From the NCBI GenBank assembly GCA_900469955.1, contig UBYX01000003.1, forward strand, positions 248,001 to 312,000: a DNA stretch of 64,000 nucleotides, in the 5' to 3' direction. Positions 35,376 to 44,564 of this stretch are shown piece by piece (positions within the stretch are counted from its first letter, which is position 1; every line of letters begins with the position of its first letter). The position numbers and the translations under genes were made by a program. The notes below the pieces were generated by a model. That model made no database searches. It saw only the letters and a program-made list of their open reading frames with translations, and had not been told where the DNA came from. The DNA is from Hyphomicrobiales bacterium. Lineage in GTDB: Bacteria; Pseudomonadota; Alphaproteobacteria; Rhizobiales; Rhizobiaceae.

Positions 35376-37109
35376 TTATTCGGCCGGCATCGGACTTAAC
35401 TCGCCCTCGTTCAGAGGAGGACGGGTCTGCTGTTCCCGTTTCGGCAAAACCCTCGATAGAACATTCTGCCGGTTGACGGACTTGCGCTCTGCATCGATGC
35501 GCTGGATCAGGATTTCCGCGCGCTCGATGGAGCCGAGAAGCGCGAGGATCGTACCGCGTTCAGCAGCACCCGCGTTGGGGCCGAGTGCAAGGGTGCGGGC
35601 ACGCAATTCCTCGACATTTGGAAAGCTGACATGCCCGGCAGGCATGTCCGGGCGAACGACGCCGTGATCGGGCATGATTTCCCGCAACGCCGCATCGAGC
35701 TTGTTCAGCGCGATATCCACGATCGCACGGGCCGGATCGCTGAATTTCTCCCGCTTCACCCGTCGGGCGACCTGATGCATCGATTCTGTCAGGGCAGCGG
35801 TGAAGTCTGCCTCCTCGATCAGGCTGGCCACCAGATCGAGTTGCTCATAGGGCAGATCTTCCTTCATGAGCGATGCGGTATAGTCCCGAATATCTCGGCT
35901 CAGGATGTCGGTCGCGAGATAGTGCTCGCCCGGATCGGATGGGGCCGACTTGGCAGAGCGGGCTATATCCAGGAACATCGCGCCGGCCTGGAGATGGCGC
36001 GCGGTTTCCTGCTGGACGGCCGGGACCGCGCGGGCGAAATCGCCTGTCAGTTTACGGTCGAGGTATTTTGGTGTCGAATAGTCTTCCGCATCCTCGGCAT
36101 CCGTGCGGCCGATACGGGACAGGACCCGGTCGAACACGCCGACGAACGGAAACAGAAGCGCCGTGTTGAAGACGTTGAAGAAGGTGGAATAGAGACCTAC
36201 AGCCACCGGAACCAGAGGAAACGTCTCCTTGCCTTCAATCACGACCGGAACACCCGGATCGCCACCGAACCATTGCATCGCCCATGCTAGCACGTCGATC
36301 GAAACGAAGAACAAGGGTACAGTAATACAGACGCCGATAATGTTGAAGGACATATGCGCATAGGCCGCGCGTTTGGCATTCTTCGACAGGTTGAGGGAGG
36401 CAATCCAGGAAGTGATCGTGGTTCCGAGATCAGCACCCAGCGAGAAGGCAACCGCTGTCGTCCAATCAAGGACGCCAGCCGCGCCGAGGCCCATGACGAT
36501 CCCGATTGTCGCGGACGACGAATGGATCATCGCGGTAACGCCGGCAGCAATCACCACACATTTGATCAGGTTGTAGTAAGAGTCCGCCGTCAACGTCGAC
36601 AGAACTGCCATGACCTCGGGTATGTTGCGCAGCGGCCGAAGGCCGCCTGTCATCAGATTGAGACCATAGAAGATCAGCGCGAAGCCCATGCAGGCCAGCG
36701 CGATGTTGCGGACCTTCTCGCTCTTGGCAAAGCAGTACACCAGCGAAAACACGCCGGCGAAGATCAGGCCAAGGGGACCAAGCGGCAGGGCGATCAACCC
36801 GTTTCCAAGCGTCGTGCCGATATTGGCGCCCATGATGACGCTGATGGCCGGACGCAATCCGACGACGCCCGCATTGACGAGACCGACGACCATGACGGTC
36901 ATGGCCGTGGAAGACTGTATGACGCCGGTGATGACCGTACCGGCAACTACCCCCTTGAGGGGCGTACCTGCGGCTTTGGCCAGGAATGCCCGCATCTTAT
37001 TGACGGAGAGTGCCTGGATCCCGTTCGACATAAACTCCAGGCCAAGCATGAAAATACCAAGGCCGCCGATAACCGGAACCAGGATGTCCTTAAAGATGTC
37101 GATGTTCAT
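35376..37109 (-). CDS. Na+/phosphate symporter family protein with PhoU-like domain
   Basis: 577 residues. The N-terminal two thirds hold the duplicated Na/Pi cotransporter repeats with the QSSTAMTVMVVGLVNAG and HSSSATIGIVMGLGAAG signatures; the C-terminal about 200 residues are helical and PhoU-like, as in YjbB. The start at 37109 follows GGGGGTAAGGC. It moves inorganic phosphate with sodium, in YjbB mostly outward. It lies 103 bases downstream of a pstS-like gene, suggesting a phosphate-handling unit. Confidence 0.92.
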   Translation of the reverse strand: MNIDIFKDILVPVIGGLGIFMLGLEFMSNGIQALSVNKMRAFLAKAAGTPLKGVVAGTVITGVIQSSTAMTVMVVGLVNAGVVGLRPAISVIMGANIGTTLGNGLIALPLGPLGLIFAGVFSLVYCFAKSEKVRNIALACMGFALIFYGLNLMTGGLRPLRNIPEVMAVLSTLTADSYYNLIKCVVIAAGVTAMIHSSSATIGIVMGLGAAGVLDWTTAVAFSLGADLGTTITSWIASLNLSKNAKRAAYAHMSFNIIGVCITVPLFFVSIDVLAWAMQWFGGDPGVPVVIEGKETFPLVPVAVGLYSTFFNVFNTALLFPFVGVFDRVLSRIGRTDAEDAEDYSTPKYLDRKLTGDFARAVPAVQQETARHLQAGAMFLDIARSAKSAPSDPGEHYLATDILSRDIRDYTASLMKEDLPYEQLDLVASLIEEADFTAALTESMHQVARRVKREKFSDPARAIVDIALNKLDAALREIMPDHGVVRPDMPAGHVSFPNVEELRARTLALGPNAGAAERGTILALLGSIERAEILIQRIDAERKSVNRQNVLSRVLPKREQQTRPPLNEGELSPMPAE

Positions 37110-37212
37110 TACGCCTTACCCCCTTTTGCGCCTTCGCGGGCGCGATGCAACGAGGCCCTTCGCCACCGGTCTAGGGCGCCTGAGCAAAAAACTCGCGTAC
37201 AAAAGCTCCAAT

Positions 37213-38298
37213 CTACTGGCCGGCGGCAGTGTCATTCTTCAGCCAGTACTTCTCAATCTGGCTGACCACCTGCGGCGTCACGGGCACGTACCCGAGAGCT
37301 TCAGCATCCTTGCTGCCGTTTTCGAATGCCAGCCGGAAGAGGTCCCGAACCCGCCCCACCCGGTTGGATCCGATGCTCATGGAAACGATTGCGAAAGTTG
37401 CGCCGCTGATCGGATAAGCACCCTCACCAGGTTGATCGGTCAACGATGTGGCGAAATCCTTGGCCTCATCCCAGACAGTGGCGCTTGCCGCGGCCCGCAC
37501 ACCCTCCGGCCCCGGCTTCACGAACTTACCGGCTTTGTTGCCGATAGCTGCGAATGGCAGATTTGCCCGATCCACTTGACCGAAATCGGCGTAGGCAATC
37601 GCGCCTTTGGTTGCCTGTACGGCCCGTATTAGGTCCCGCGTGCCCTCGACCTTGAGGCCTACCGGCCAGTCGATCAGAGTGTCAAACCCGTGGGTCGCCT
37701 TCCATTCCGGGCTGGTAGATGACAAATATTCCGTGAACATAAAAGTGGTGCCCGAGCCATCCTTGCGAGTGATCGGGGTAATCGACAGGTCGGGTAAGGC
37801 GATATCCGGATTGACGGCCTTGATCGCAGGGTCGGCCCAGGACTTCACCTTTCCCAAATAGATGGCAGCAAGGATCGGTCCTGTGAGATTGATCCCGCCC
37901 TTCTCGATCCCATCTAGGTTGACGGCCACAGCCACGCTGCCGAGCACGATCGGAAACTGCTGGCGACCATCCTTTGCCAGCTCCTCATGTGAAACAGGAA
38001 CGTCCGACGCGGCGAAGTCGAGTTCGGGTTGTTCAAGACGCATCAAGCCGGCCAGGGAACCCACGGGTTCGTAATCTACGGTCCAATCCGGCGAGCTGAA
38101 ATCGCCGTCGTCCATGCGGGCCCGCTCGTAGTTCTCGGCCCATTTGGCGATAATTGGCGCAGCAAATGTCGATCCAGCCCCGCGTATCGGGTCTGCCATT
38201 GTCGCTGATGCTGAAAGCAGCATACAGGCAAGGATGACGCCGCCACGGCGCGCGGCGGCCAGGTTCAGCCCCTGCACCTGTCGAAGGAAACGTTCCAT
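37213..38298 (-). CDS. pstS: Phosphate-binding periplasmic protein PstS
   Basis: 361 residues. A signal peptide (LAACMLL-type core, cleavage near TMADP) is followed by IRGAGSTFAAPIIAKWAENY, the PstS N-terminal phosphate-binding signature, and RKDGSGTTFMFTEYLS, the second binding loop. ATG 38298 follows AAGGGGG. pstC, pstA, pstB and phoU are absent, so it is an orphan binding protein, possibly feeding a transporter encoded elsewhere or acting with the adjacent symporter. No clear Pho box was seen upstream. Confidence 0.93.
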   Translation of the reverse strand: MERFLRQVQGLNLAAARRGGVILACMLLSASATMADPIRGAGSTFAAPIIAKWAENYERARMDDGDFSSPDWTVDYEPVGSLAGLMRLEQPELDFAASDVPVSHEELAKDGRQQFPIVLGSVAVAVNLDGIEKGGINLTGPILAAIYLGKVKSWADPAIKAVNPDIALPDLSITPITRKDGSGTTFMFTEYLSSTSPEWKATHGFDTLIDWPVGLKVEGTRDLIRAVQATKGAIAYADFGQVDRANLPFAAIGNKAGKFVKPGPEGVRAAASATVWDEAKDFATSLTDQPGEGAYPISGATFAIVSMSIGSNRVGRVRDLFRLAFENGSKDAEALGYVPVTPQVVSQIEKYWLKNDTAAGQ

Positions 38299-38567
38299 CG
38301 GTTACCCCCTTGTGGCCGTTATCTGCGTCCGATCAGTTGGCTCCGCACCGGGAACAAGATTATTTTGCGACGGGTTGCTCCCGATCGGGACCGGGCATGA
38401 TCCGAAAAATAAATCCTGGCAATTTAAGTATTTTCCTTTGTTAACATCTTGATGACGGTGCGCTGCCCGAAGGATCGATGCTTTTGCCGCCGGCAATATT
38501 TCCCGAGGCCGGTGTCATCTAGGCTACACGAGCCACGCATAAAATCGAGCCGTTCCAGGAGTGAAGC

Positions 38568-39587
38568 ATGCACGGCCGTACCAATCTCACCGCCATCAGG
38601 CTGATGGATGCCTGCGAGCATCTGCTCTGCGAATGCGAGGCGCTGGAGGACCTGACGGCACGACGAATCGCCGTTGAGGCCCATGTTACGCCGTCTGCGA
38701 TCGCCTATCACTTCGGATGCCAGGAGGCGCTGGTGGCGGCAGTCGCCGAACGGGTCTATCGCAGGCTGAACGCCGAGCGCCTGAGCCTGTTGCGCAGAGC
38801 CGTCGACCGTCAGGCACCTGATCCGTCCGACCCCGATGCTGGCATTTGTTCCAGCGGTTGCCCGATTGCGGGAGCGGTCATCGCCGACGCCTTTGGATGG
38901 CGGGCCATCTTCATATCACTCGGCGCAGCAGCCGCGCTGGCGATGCTGAATGCTGTACGTAGATGGGACGAAACACTTCCTGCAGGAGCGTCGGAGCCGC
39001 GACGAACATTCTCGCCGATGCTTCGCGACCCTGGCTTCTGGACCTATACGCTAGGGTTTCAGCGCGGCAATGGGAACATTCTTCGTATTCTTCTCGACCG
39101 CCCCGCGTATACTAATCGAGCCGGCTGACTATTCAAAAATCCAGTTCAGTCTGAGCTTCGCAACGGTTGCTATTGCAATGATCGTCGCCGCGCGGTTTGC
39201 AAAGCGCTTTGTTAGGAGATGGGGCGTCTCGGGCAGCCTTATGAGAGGCATGGCGACCTTACTGCTGCGAGCCGTGACGCTGAGCTTGGGACAGTTGTCT
39301 GATGCACCCACCTTCTTGACGTTCGTGATCCCGATGTGGGTCATGGCTATAGCAATGTGTTTACTGTTTCGGTCACCGCCAATGGTGCCCTCGCAAAATT
39401 TGATAATTTCGCGGGATTAGCGGCGGCGCTCTATTTCTGTATCCAGAGCTTGTCCGTCAGTATCATCGGGTCGCTCATGGTGATGGTCTTCAACGGGAAC
39501 ACCGCATGGCGATTGATTATTTACTCCTCGTGTATGGCCCTGATGGTGCTAAGTGCATTGCGTCTACTTATCCATCGAGGGCGTTGA
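38568..39587 (+). pseudogene. TetR-MFS chimeric pseudogene
   Basis: Residues 1 to about 90 of the first frame are a TetR N-terminus (LTARRIAVEAHVTPSAIAYHF helix-turn-helix). At about residue 95 the same frame becomes an MFS drug-efflux protein (PIAGAVIADAFGWRAIFISLG, then RRWDETLP). The MFS reading continues in two other frames (from 39070: MGTFFVFFSTAPRILIE; from about 39340: ALAKFDNFAGLAAALYF) to 39587. So a deletion joined the two genes and at least two frameshifts followed. The ancestors were probably a divergent or tandem regulator-efflux pair. Confidence 0.82.
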
Positions 39588-39616
39588 CGCATTCTTCGGA
39601 CGTTGCGATCCCGTCC

Positions 39617-39640
39617 GGCATCTCTTCAAGTTGAGATGCC
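39617..39640. terminator. Hairpin after the MFS pseudogene
   Basis: GGCATCTC and GAGATGCC, a perfect 8-base stem with an 8-base loop, followed by GATCTTTGATTT. Possibly the old terminator of the efflux gene; no clean T-run. Confidence 0.4.
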
Positions 39641-39813
39641 GATCTTTGATTTGAGAGACGGCGGTTTACTTCTTACGCATCTTCCTTCACCAGGCCGCAA
39701 AGCGCTGGCGAACATCTGGTACAGCCAATCTAGGTGCGTGGAATCAGAGGCGAGCTAGCCGTTGTGCTACTAAATCGCAACATGCAAGGCAGACGCGTGC
39801 TCCGGCCGCTGGG

Positions 39814-40263
39814 CTAGTCTTCGGAAACCTTCAATACCGTTGTGTCGCTAGCGCCCACCGGGCGCCCATCTTCGGTGGTCACTACAAGCGTTACAGCCTT
39901 ACCAGTGGAGGCTTCAACAAGCCGCGACCGCTTTTCGTCGGGAGCAAACAGGTGGCACTCTCCAAAATGGCGCAGCGCGACCATCACCGGGAACAAATCG
40001 CGACCCATTCTCGTCAGGCGGTATTCCTGGCGCGCTCCCCCTTCCGCGATAGGGGCTACTTCAAGAATGCGACGATCAACGAGTGTTCGTAAGCGGGCGG
40101 AAAGGATGTTTCTCGCGATCCCCAAATTCTTCTGGAAATCGCTGAAGCGAGTGATCCCGTCAAAGGCATCCCTAACAATCAACAAGGACCACCAATCCCC
40201 GATCACGTCGAGGGCGCGCGCGCTCGGGCAATAATCCGAAATGTAGCTTTTGCGCTTGACCAT
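39814..40263 (-). CDS. HxlR-family transcriptional regulator
   Basis: 149 residues. The winged-helix core reads CPSARALDVIGDWWSLLIVRD and then FSDFQKNLGIARNILSARL, the HxlR signature with the near N-terminal cysteine. Divergent from an MFS exporter gene; a long dyad fills the gap between them. It likely represses the exporter and responds to a thiol-reactive or quinone compound, as relatives do, but this is inference. Confidence 0.92.
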   Translation of the reverse strand: MVKRKSYISDYCPSARALDVIGDWWSLLIVRDAFDGITRFSDFQKNLGIARNILSARLRTLVDRRILEVAPIAEGGARQEYRLTRMGRDLFPVMVALRHFGECHLFAPDEKRSRLVEASTGKAVTLVVTTEDGRPVGASDTTVLKVSED

Positions 40264-40282
40264 TGGGGTCGCCTAAATTGAC

Positions 40283-40338
40283 CGGTTGCAATATTAAACC
40301 TTCCATCCTAAAAGTCAAAAAGTTTAAAGATGCAACCG
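40283..40338. promoter_or_regulatory. Putative HxlR operator (imperfect dyad)
   Basis: CGGTTGCAATATTAAAC (40283-40299) and GTTTAAAGATGCAACCG (40322-40338) pair at 14 of 17 positions, with perfect outer 8 and inner 6 bases. The dyad fills the divergent gap between the HxlR gene and the MFS gene. Confidence 0.6.
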
Positions 40339-40349
40339 ATGAGGCGTTT

Positions 40350-41543
40350 ATGTCGTCTTCTGCAAACCTGCGCAGCCATGCTGGTGGCCTCCCGAAGTCT
40401 CTGAAGTTCCTGTTCGCCGTTGCGAGCGGCCTTGCCGTCGCAAACGCTTACTTCGCGCACCCACTGCTCGATGTTATTGCCGACGACCTCTCCCTCCCAC
40501 GTTCGATGATCGGCTTTGCAGTGGGCGCCACCCAGATCGGCTATGGCCTGGGTCTGATCTTCCTCGTGCCACTCGGTGATATTGTGGACCGACGCAAACT
40601 CGTTATTTCACAATCGCTCCTCTCAGTGTTCGCCCTGATCGCCGTTGGATGTGCTCCGACTGGAACCATGCTTTTCTCAGCTCTGGCCGTCGTAGGTTTT
40701 CTTGCGGTGGTCACACAAGCCTTCGTGGCTTTTGCAGCCAGCCTAGCAAGCCCCAATGAGCGAGGCGCTATCGTTGGCACGGTCACCAGCGGCATCGTCA
40801 TTGGCATTTTGTTAGCGCGCACGATTGCCGGCACCCTCGTCGATGTAGCCGGATGGCGGTCGGTTTATTTGCTGTCAGCTGCACTTACAGGTCTTATAAC
40901 TTTACTTCTCGTGCATTTCCTGCCCTCGCAGCCAAAAACTGGACGAGTGATACCCTACCCAGATTTGATCATTTCCCTATTCACGCTGCTCCTCACTGAG
41001 CGCGCGTTGCGCATCCGCGGAACCCTGGGGATGCTGATCTTTGCGGAGATAACCATCCTCCTAACGCCGCTGGTACTGCCCCTAAGCGACCCGCCTTACT
41101 CTCTGTCGCACAGCGCCATCGGACTATTCGGTCTGGCCGGTGCAGCAGGTGCGCTCGCTGCCTCAAGAGCGGGCGGATGGACGGACCAAGGGTTAGGAGA
41201 ACAGGCAACAGGGGCCGCCCTTTCGATGATGCTCGTTGCGTGGCTTCTCATCGGCCTATTGCCTTACTCAATCATGTTTCTCATCGTGGGTGTAGTTGTG
41301 ATAGACTTCGGACTTCAAGCGGCGCACGTAATCAATCAGGGGTTGATCTACAGAGAGCGACCCGAGGCGCAAAGCCGACTGACGGCTGCATATATGATCT
41401 TCTACTCAGTTGGATCAGCAGCCGGCGCGAGCGCCTCGACGGCGATCTACGCAGCCTGGGGATGGAGCGGCGTCAGCTTGCTGGGTGGTCTGATCGCGAC
41501 GATTTCGATCATATTTTGGCGGGCAACTCTTCTGCCTCGATGA
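40350..41543 (+). CDS. MFS transporter (putative drug/metabolite exporter)
   Basis: About 397 residues, 12 membrane segments. The loop-2 motif appears as GDIVDRRKLV. The N-terminal AVASGLAVANAYFAHPLLD resembles the YnfM/YgaY-type proteobacterial exporters. ATG 40350 has GAGG 6 bases upstream; the longer frame starting at 40263 crosses the operator dyad and is unlikely. Controlled in all probability by the divergent HxlR protein. Confidence 0.88.
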   Translation: MSSSANLRSHAGGLPKSLKFLFAVASGLAVANAYFAHPLLDVIADDLSLPRSMIGFAVGATQIGYGLGLIFLVPLGDIVDRRKLVISQSLLSVFALIAVGCAPTGTMLFSALAVVGFLAVVTQAFVAFAASLASPNERGAIVGTVTSGIVIGILLARTIAGTLVDVAGWRSVYLLSAALTGLITLLLVHFLPSQPKTGRVIPYPDLIISLFTLLLTERALRIRGTLGMLIFAEITILLTPLVLPLSDPPYSLSHSAIGLFGLAGAAGALAASRAGGWTDQGLGEQATGAALSMMLVAWLLIGLLPYSIMFLIVGVVVIDFGLQAAHVINQGLIYRERPEAQSRLTAAYMIFYSVGSAAGASASTAIYAAWGWSGVSLLGGLIATISIIFWRATLLPR

Positions 41544-42015
41544 AGCTAGCCGAGGTAAATAAGGGTACTTAAGCTGTGAACGGACCTTGTCGAAGTTTCA
41601 TCTTTTTACCCCTTCACTTCTCGGCATTTCTCCGTCTCCAGACTCAGCTAATTGATCTAGCAGGCGTATCATGCGCCTGTTGCTGATTCGGCTTCGCCAA
41701 CCAAGCGTGTTCTCTTCGCATCCGCATAACGCGCCCCGACCGGGACTGGTGACTTGACCAATGAAGTTTCTCTGCATTTTAGCCAGATCATCGCGACCCT
41801 CTAGGCCCCATGGTCCGGAAGCCCTCCTTCTCGGCGGCCAGATCACGTTGATTAGCCGCGGTATATGCCCTCGAACAATTGTGGTTCTGGTGTGGGCGCC
41901 TCGAAGAGAGGTGAACCAGCGCCCCCTGCTTCTTGTCGTGAGTGGACAAACACCAGCTAGCCTTATTTTGGGACTGTGGGCCTCGGCCCGATTGTTGTAG
42001 GATCGGGTCTCACTG
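41544..42015. other. Gene-free stretch
   Basis: No recognisable gene or fragment. A GC-rich imperfect hairpin (GTGGGCCTCGGCCC) occurs near 41978, downstream of the VapC-like gene on its strand. Confidence 0.4.
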
Positions 42016-42429
42016 TCAGAATTGCCAGGGCGAGATCAATTCGAGCCCTGTTGTCTCGAAATCTTTAAGGTTTCGAGTCGCCAGCCGGCCACCGTTGATC
42101 CGCGCTACCGCCGCAATCATGCCGGCCGGCGCGGACATCCCCCTCCCCTGCCGCGCAGCGTCTCCCATGATATCCCCATAGGCCAATGCCGCGTCTTCTG
42201 TGAAGGCAAAGATCTTGTCGGAGAACCGGCGACGCCAGCTCACAAGTCCCTCTTCCAGGCGATCTGCGCGCTGATCCGGCCTGATCTTTTGAATACCAAA
42301 AGCGATCTCAGCAACTGCAACAGTCGACAATGCCAACTCGGCGTCGTGGCGAACCAGCCATGCTATGACTGCTGAGTCGGGAGCTTTCTTCAATGTCTCT
42401 GACATCACATTCGTGTCGAGAAAAATCAA
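42016..42429 (-). CDS. vapC: PIN-domain toxin (VapC/FitB-like)
   Basis: 137 residues. The PIN acidic residues are in place: D5 in MIFLDTN, E41 in VAEIAFG, and an acidic residue in the LATRNLKDFE end motif. VapC toxins are Mg-dependent RNases, often cutting tRNA. The start overlaps the antitoxin stop by four bases, the usual order (antitoxin first). Confidence 0.92.
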   Translation of the reverse strand: MIFLDTNVMSETLKKAPDSAVIAWLVRHDAELALSTVAVAEIAFGIQKIRPDQRADRLEEGLVSWRRRFSDKIFAFTEDAALAYGDIMGDAARQGRGMSAPAGMIAAVARINGGRLATRNLKDFETTGLELISPWQF

Positions 42430-42674
42430 AGCTCGACGCCTTTATGAGCGCGTCTGTTTTCATCGATGATCCTGTCGAAATCGATATCCGTACCCGACTG
42501 CGATGAAAGACGACTATAGAATTTCGCAGCGGGTTCACGTCCTGCCTCACGAGCCTCATAGGTTTCGAGCGCGCGCTCGACGATATCGGCAATCGTGCGA
42601 TTTTCTCGGCGGGCGAGCTTATGGGCAAGGTCGCGCGCTTTGGAACTGCGGACAGATAGTTGCGGTGTTACCAT
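42426..42674 (-). CDS. vapB: VapB/PSK-type antitoxin
   Basis: 82 residues. The N-terminal MVTPQLSVRSSKARDLAHKL plus RRENRTIADIVERALETYE resembles the ribbon-helix-helix Rv0623-like antitoxins; the C-terminus would wrap the PIN toxin. ATG 42674 follows an AAGGAG-like site. A perfect 20-base inverted repeat lies 40-81 bases upstream. Confidence 0.88.
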   Translation of the reverse strand: MVTPQLSVRSSKARDLAHKLARRENRTIADIVERALETYEAREAGREPAAKFYSRLSSQSGTDIDFDRIIDENRRAHKGVEL

Positions 42675-42713
42675 TGAGTGCTCCTTCCTCTGAATCCAGT
42701 GTAACTTAAATAG

Positions 42714-42755
42714 AGATAGCCATCAAGATGGCATCTGCCATCTTGATGGCTATCT
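42714..42755. repeat. Perfect 20-base inverted repeat upstream of vapBC
   Basis: Arm AGATAGCCATCAAGATGGCA (42714-42733), 2-base centre TC, and an exactly complementary arm to 42755. The inner part is itself nearly symmetrical (GCCATCTTGATGGC). It could be an autoregulatory operator for VapBC, a cruciform, or a mobile-element trace; no T-run follows. Confidence 0.8.
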
Positions 42756-42947
42756 GGTATTTCTGATCTGGCGCCATGTGTTTTGGTCATCATGCATGCT
42801 CATTCTGCGTGGAGACCAACACATCTCCCCGAACACAGTACTTAAAGAAATCTCCGCCGTAGACGACCACCAGAACGCATTTCAAGCAGGTTATGCATTG
42901 CATCCACCGACCGCCGTACAATGCACTTGAAAAGCGTGCGAGGAACT
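42756..42947. other. Short gene-free stretch before the fragment block
   Basis: Nothing recognised in this stretch. Confidence 0.3.
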
Positions 42948-43145
42948 ATGGCAAAACGGGAAGTCACCGATCCACCGAGGCCCCCCCAAACGTCTTATCA
43001 GCTATGCACGCGTGTCGACCGACGATCAGGTCCATGATGCGCAGATGGACGAGTTGCGCGCCGCGGGATGCGAGCGGATTTTCCAGGAGCATGGATCTGG
43101 CGCGTCACAGGACCGACCGGTTCTGACGAGACTAGCTGGTTGCCG
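42948..43145 (+). pseudogene. Serine recombinase (resolvase) N-terminal remnant
   Basis: ATG 42948 has GAGG upstream and starts MAKREVTDPPRPP; after one surplus C in a run of seven C (42981-42987) the frame continues KRLISYARVSTDDQVHDAQM and the resolvase N-terminal fold as far as about RPVLTRLAG. The catalytic serine motif (YARVSTDDQ) is intact but the rest of the protein is gone. Confidence 0.75.
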
Positions 43146-43284
43146 GCGACAGGCTGGAACTCCATGTTCGCCATGCCAGAGGGAAGGAGCAGACGCTCTC
43201 GATCCCACCCTCAGCCGCTGCGGCTGTCGAAGCCCTTCTGGCGCATATGCTGCGCGGCGAGCGGGTTGCTGTGCTGGCCGGAAG

Positions 43285-43523
43285 ACCACCCGTCTGGAGG
43301 AGCGAGACCATGAGTGAACCGATCACTTCAGTACCTGCACCCATTAGATAGACGCCCGTTGCATATTCTCTCAGGAAGATGATCATGATGAGTGCCCAAG
43401 CACCAGCCAGACCAGGGCGAACGATTGGAATTACAACGTCCTTCCAGGTTCGACCAATCGTGGCACCCGTGGTGCGCGCAGACTCTTCCAGTTCAGGAGC
43501 AACGTGGATCAGCGTACCCTGCA
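43285..43523 (-). pseudogene. ABC transporter permease C-terminal fragment
   Basis: Frame reads LQGTLIHVAPELEESARTTG, then WKDVVIPIVRPGLAGAWAL, then FLREYATGVYLMGAGTEVIG. This is the EAA loop and last membrane segments of a BPD permease of the iron/thiamine type. No start or upstream part is present. Confidence 0.75.
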
Positions 43524-43676
43524 GAGTTGTCGGCCATCACTGCCCGAACGCTCATCGTACATGGTGATCGTGATCGCTTCTCCCGCCGGAAATCGCCGTC
43601 GACATCCACCACTCTGTGCCGGACTCGGCCTTGTGGATCGTCCCTGGCGGCGATCACGTTCCGATCTATGATCTTT
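43524..43676 (+). pseudogene. Alpha/beta hydrolase C-terminal fragment
   Basis: ELSAITARTLIVHGDRDRF, then in another frame PPEIAVDIHHSVPDSALWIV and PGGDHVPIYDL. These are the last beta-strands of an alpha/beta hydrolase with the catalytic Asp and His. A frameshift lies near 43583, and the hydrolase core is missing. Confidence 0.7.
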
Positions 43677-43689
43677 TAGTTCCCTTCTG

Positions 43690-44036
43690 TCCAAGACTAC
43701 GAAGTTGCCGAAGCCTTGCCTTTGCCAAACCCTGGAGCAGGCCTTGCTCTTGAAAGGCCTCGAACCGCCGACCACGTCGTTTGGCCGACAGGATCGCGCC
43801 GAATTTCCGTGTAACGGCAGCTACTTGCTCTGGCGAACAGCTGATATGGGGCCGATAGCAGACCGGCGGCGTCGACAAGGTCGCGCGTGGATGGGAGCAC
43901 ACCAGCGACCATGTCCGGTCTGGATTGAACTGGACGGCGGATAGCATATCAAGGATATATCCATGCGGTCGCTTTCAGGCGCACCACCTTTAGCGATGTC
44001 CCATGGCGAACCATAGAAGTGCCGGTATCCTGGGGA
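43690..44036. other. Unassigned stretch
   Basis: A 93-codon minus frame (43666-43947) has no family feature I recognise. Likely more decayed DNA of the fragment block. Confidence 0.35.
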
Positions 44037-44564
44037 TTAAAGAAGACCCTTAGCCCGCAAATCGGCCGCGAAGGTGATGAGCGGCATCACGAGAGTCAGC
44101 GGCTTGTCCTTCAGCGGTTCGGCACCATAGGAAGCGTACCAGTTGGCGGCACGCTCGCCTTTGGCATCGATGATTAGTAAAAGTCCGCCGCCCTCTCCTG
44201 CAAGTCGCAGGCAGCGGAGCGCTGCGGCGGCTAGGAGCCGGCCTCCCAATCCCTGCCCGGAAACCGCGTGGTCGATAGCCAATCGCGCGAGCTTGAAGCC
44301 TGGCACGTCATGGCGGGCAAGACCGCGTGTCATTGCATCTGGCACAGCTGCATGCCCGACTGCCGAGGGCGCGATCGTATAGAACCCAAGAATACGGCCG
44401 GGCACTGCGTCGTCGACAGCACAGAAGGTTTTCGAGGCATTCTGCTCATGGCTCTGTCGGGCAAAGCGGAGCAAAAACTCGTTCATCTGACCGTCGCCGC
44501 AATCGAAGGCTGCCCGACCGTGAGACTTTGCGATCGGTTCCTCATGCCATGCAGGTAAAGTCAT
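44037..44564 (-). CDS. GNAT acetyltransferase toxin (TacT-like)
   Basis: 175 residues. The acetyl-CoA loop QGLGGRL (about 104-110) and the NWYASYGAEPL end motif with a conserved tyrosine are typical of GNAT toxins that acetylate charged tRNA. Its start overlaps the DUF1778 gene stop by four bases, the normal layout of such pairs. Confidence 0.9.
   Translation of the reverse strand: MTLPAWHEEPIAKSHGRAAFDCGDGQMNEFLLRFARQSHEQNASKTFCAVDDAVPGRILGFYTIAPSAVGHAAVPDAMTRGLARHDVPGFKLARLAIDHAVSGQGLGGRLLAAAALRCLRLAGEGGGLLLIIDAKGERAANWYASYGAEPLKDKPLTLVMPLITFAADLRAKGLL

Noticed and set aside
38351-38376. GGAAC-N18-GTT as a stress promoter
   Set aside because: Spacing is one base longer than the better sites and no intact gene follows closely; chance match likely.
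42714-42755. Palindrome as a CRISPR repeat or rho-independent terminator
   Set aside because: Single copy in the window, no spacers and no T-run.
43666-43947. 93-codon frame as a transposase piece
   Set aside because: It lies in the fragment block, but no motif of any transposase family could be found.
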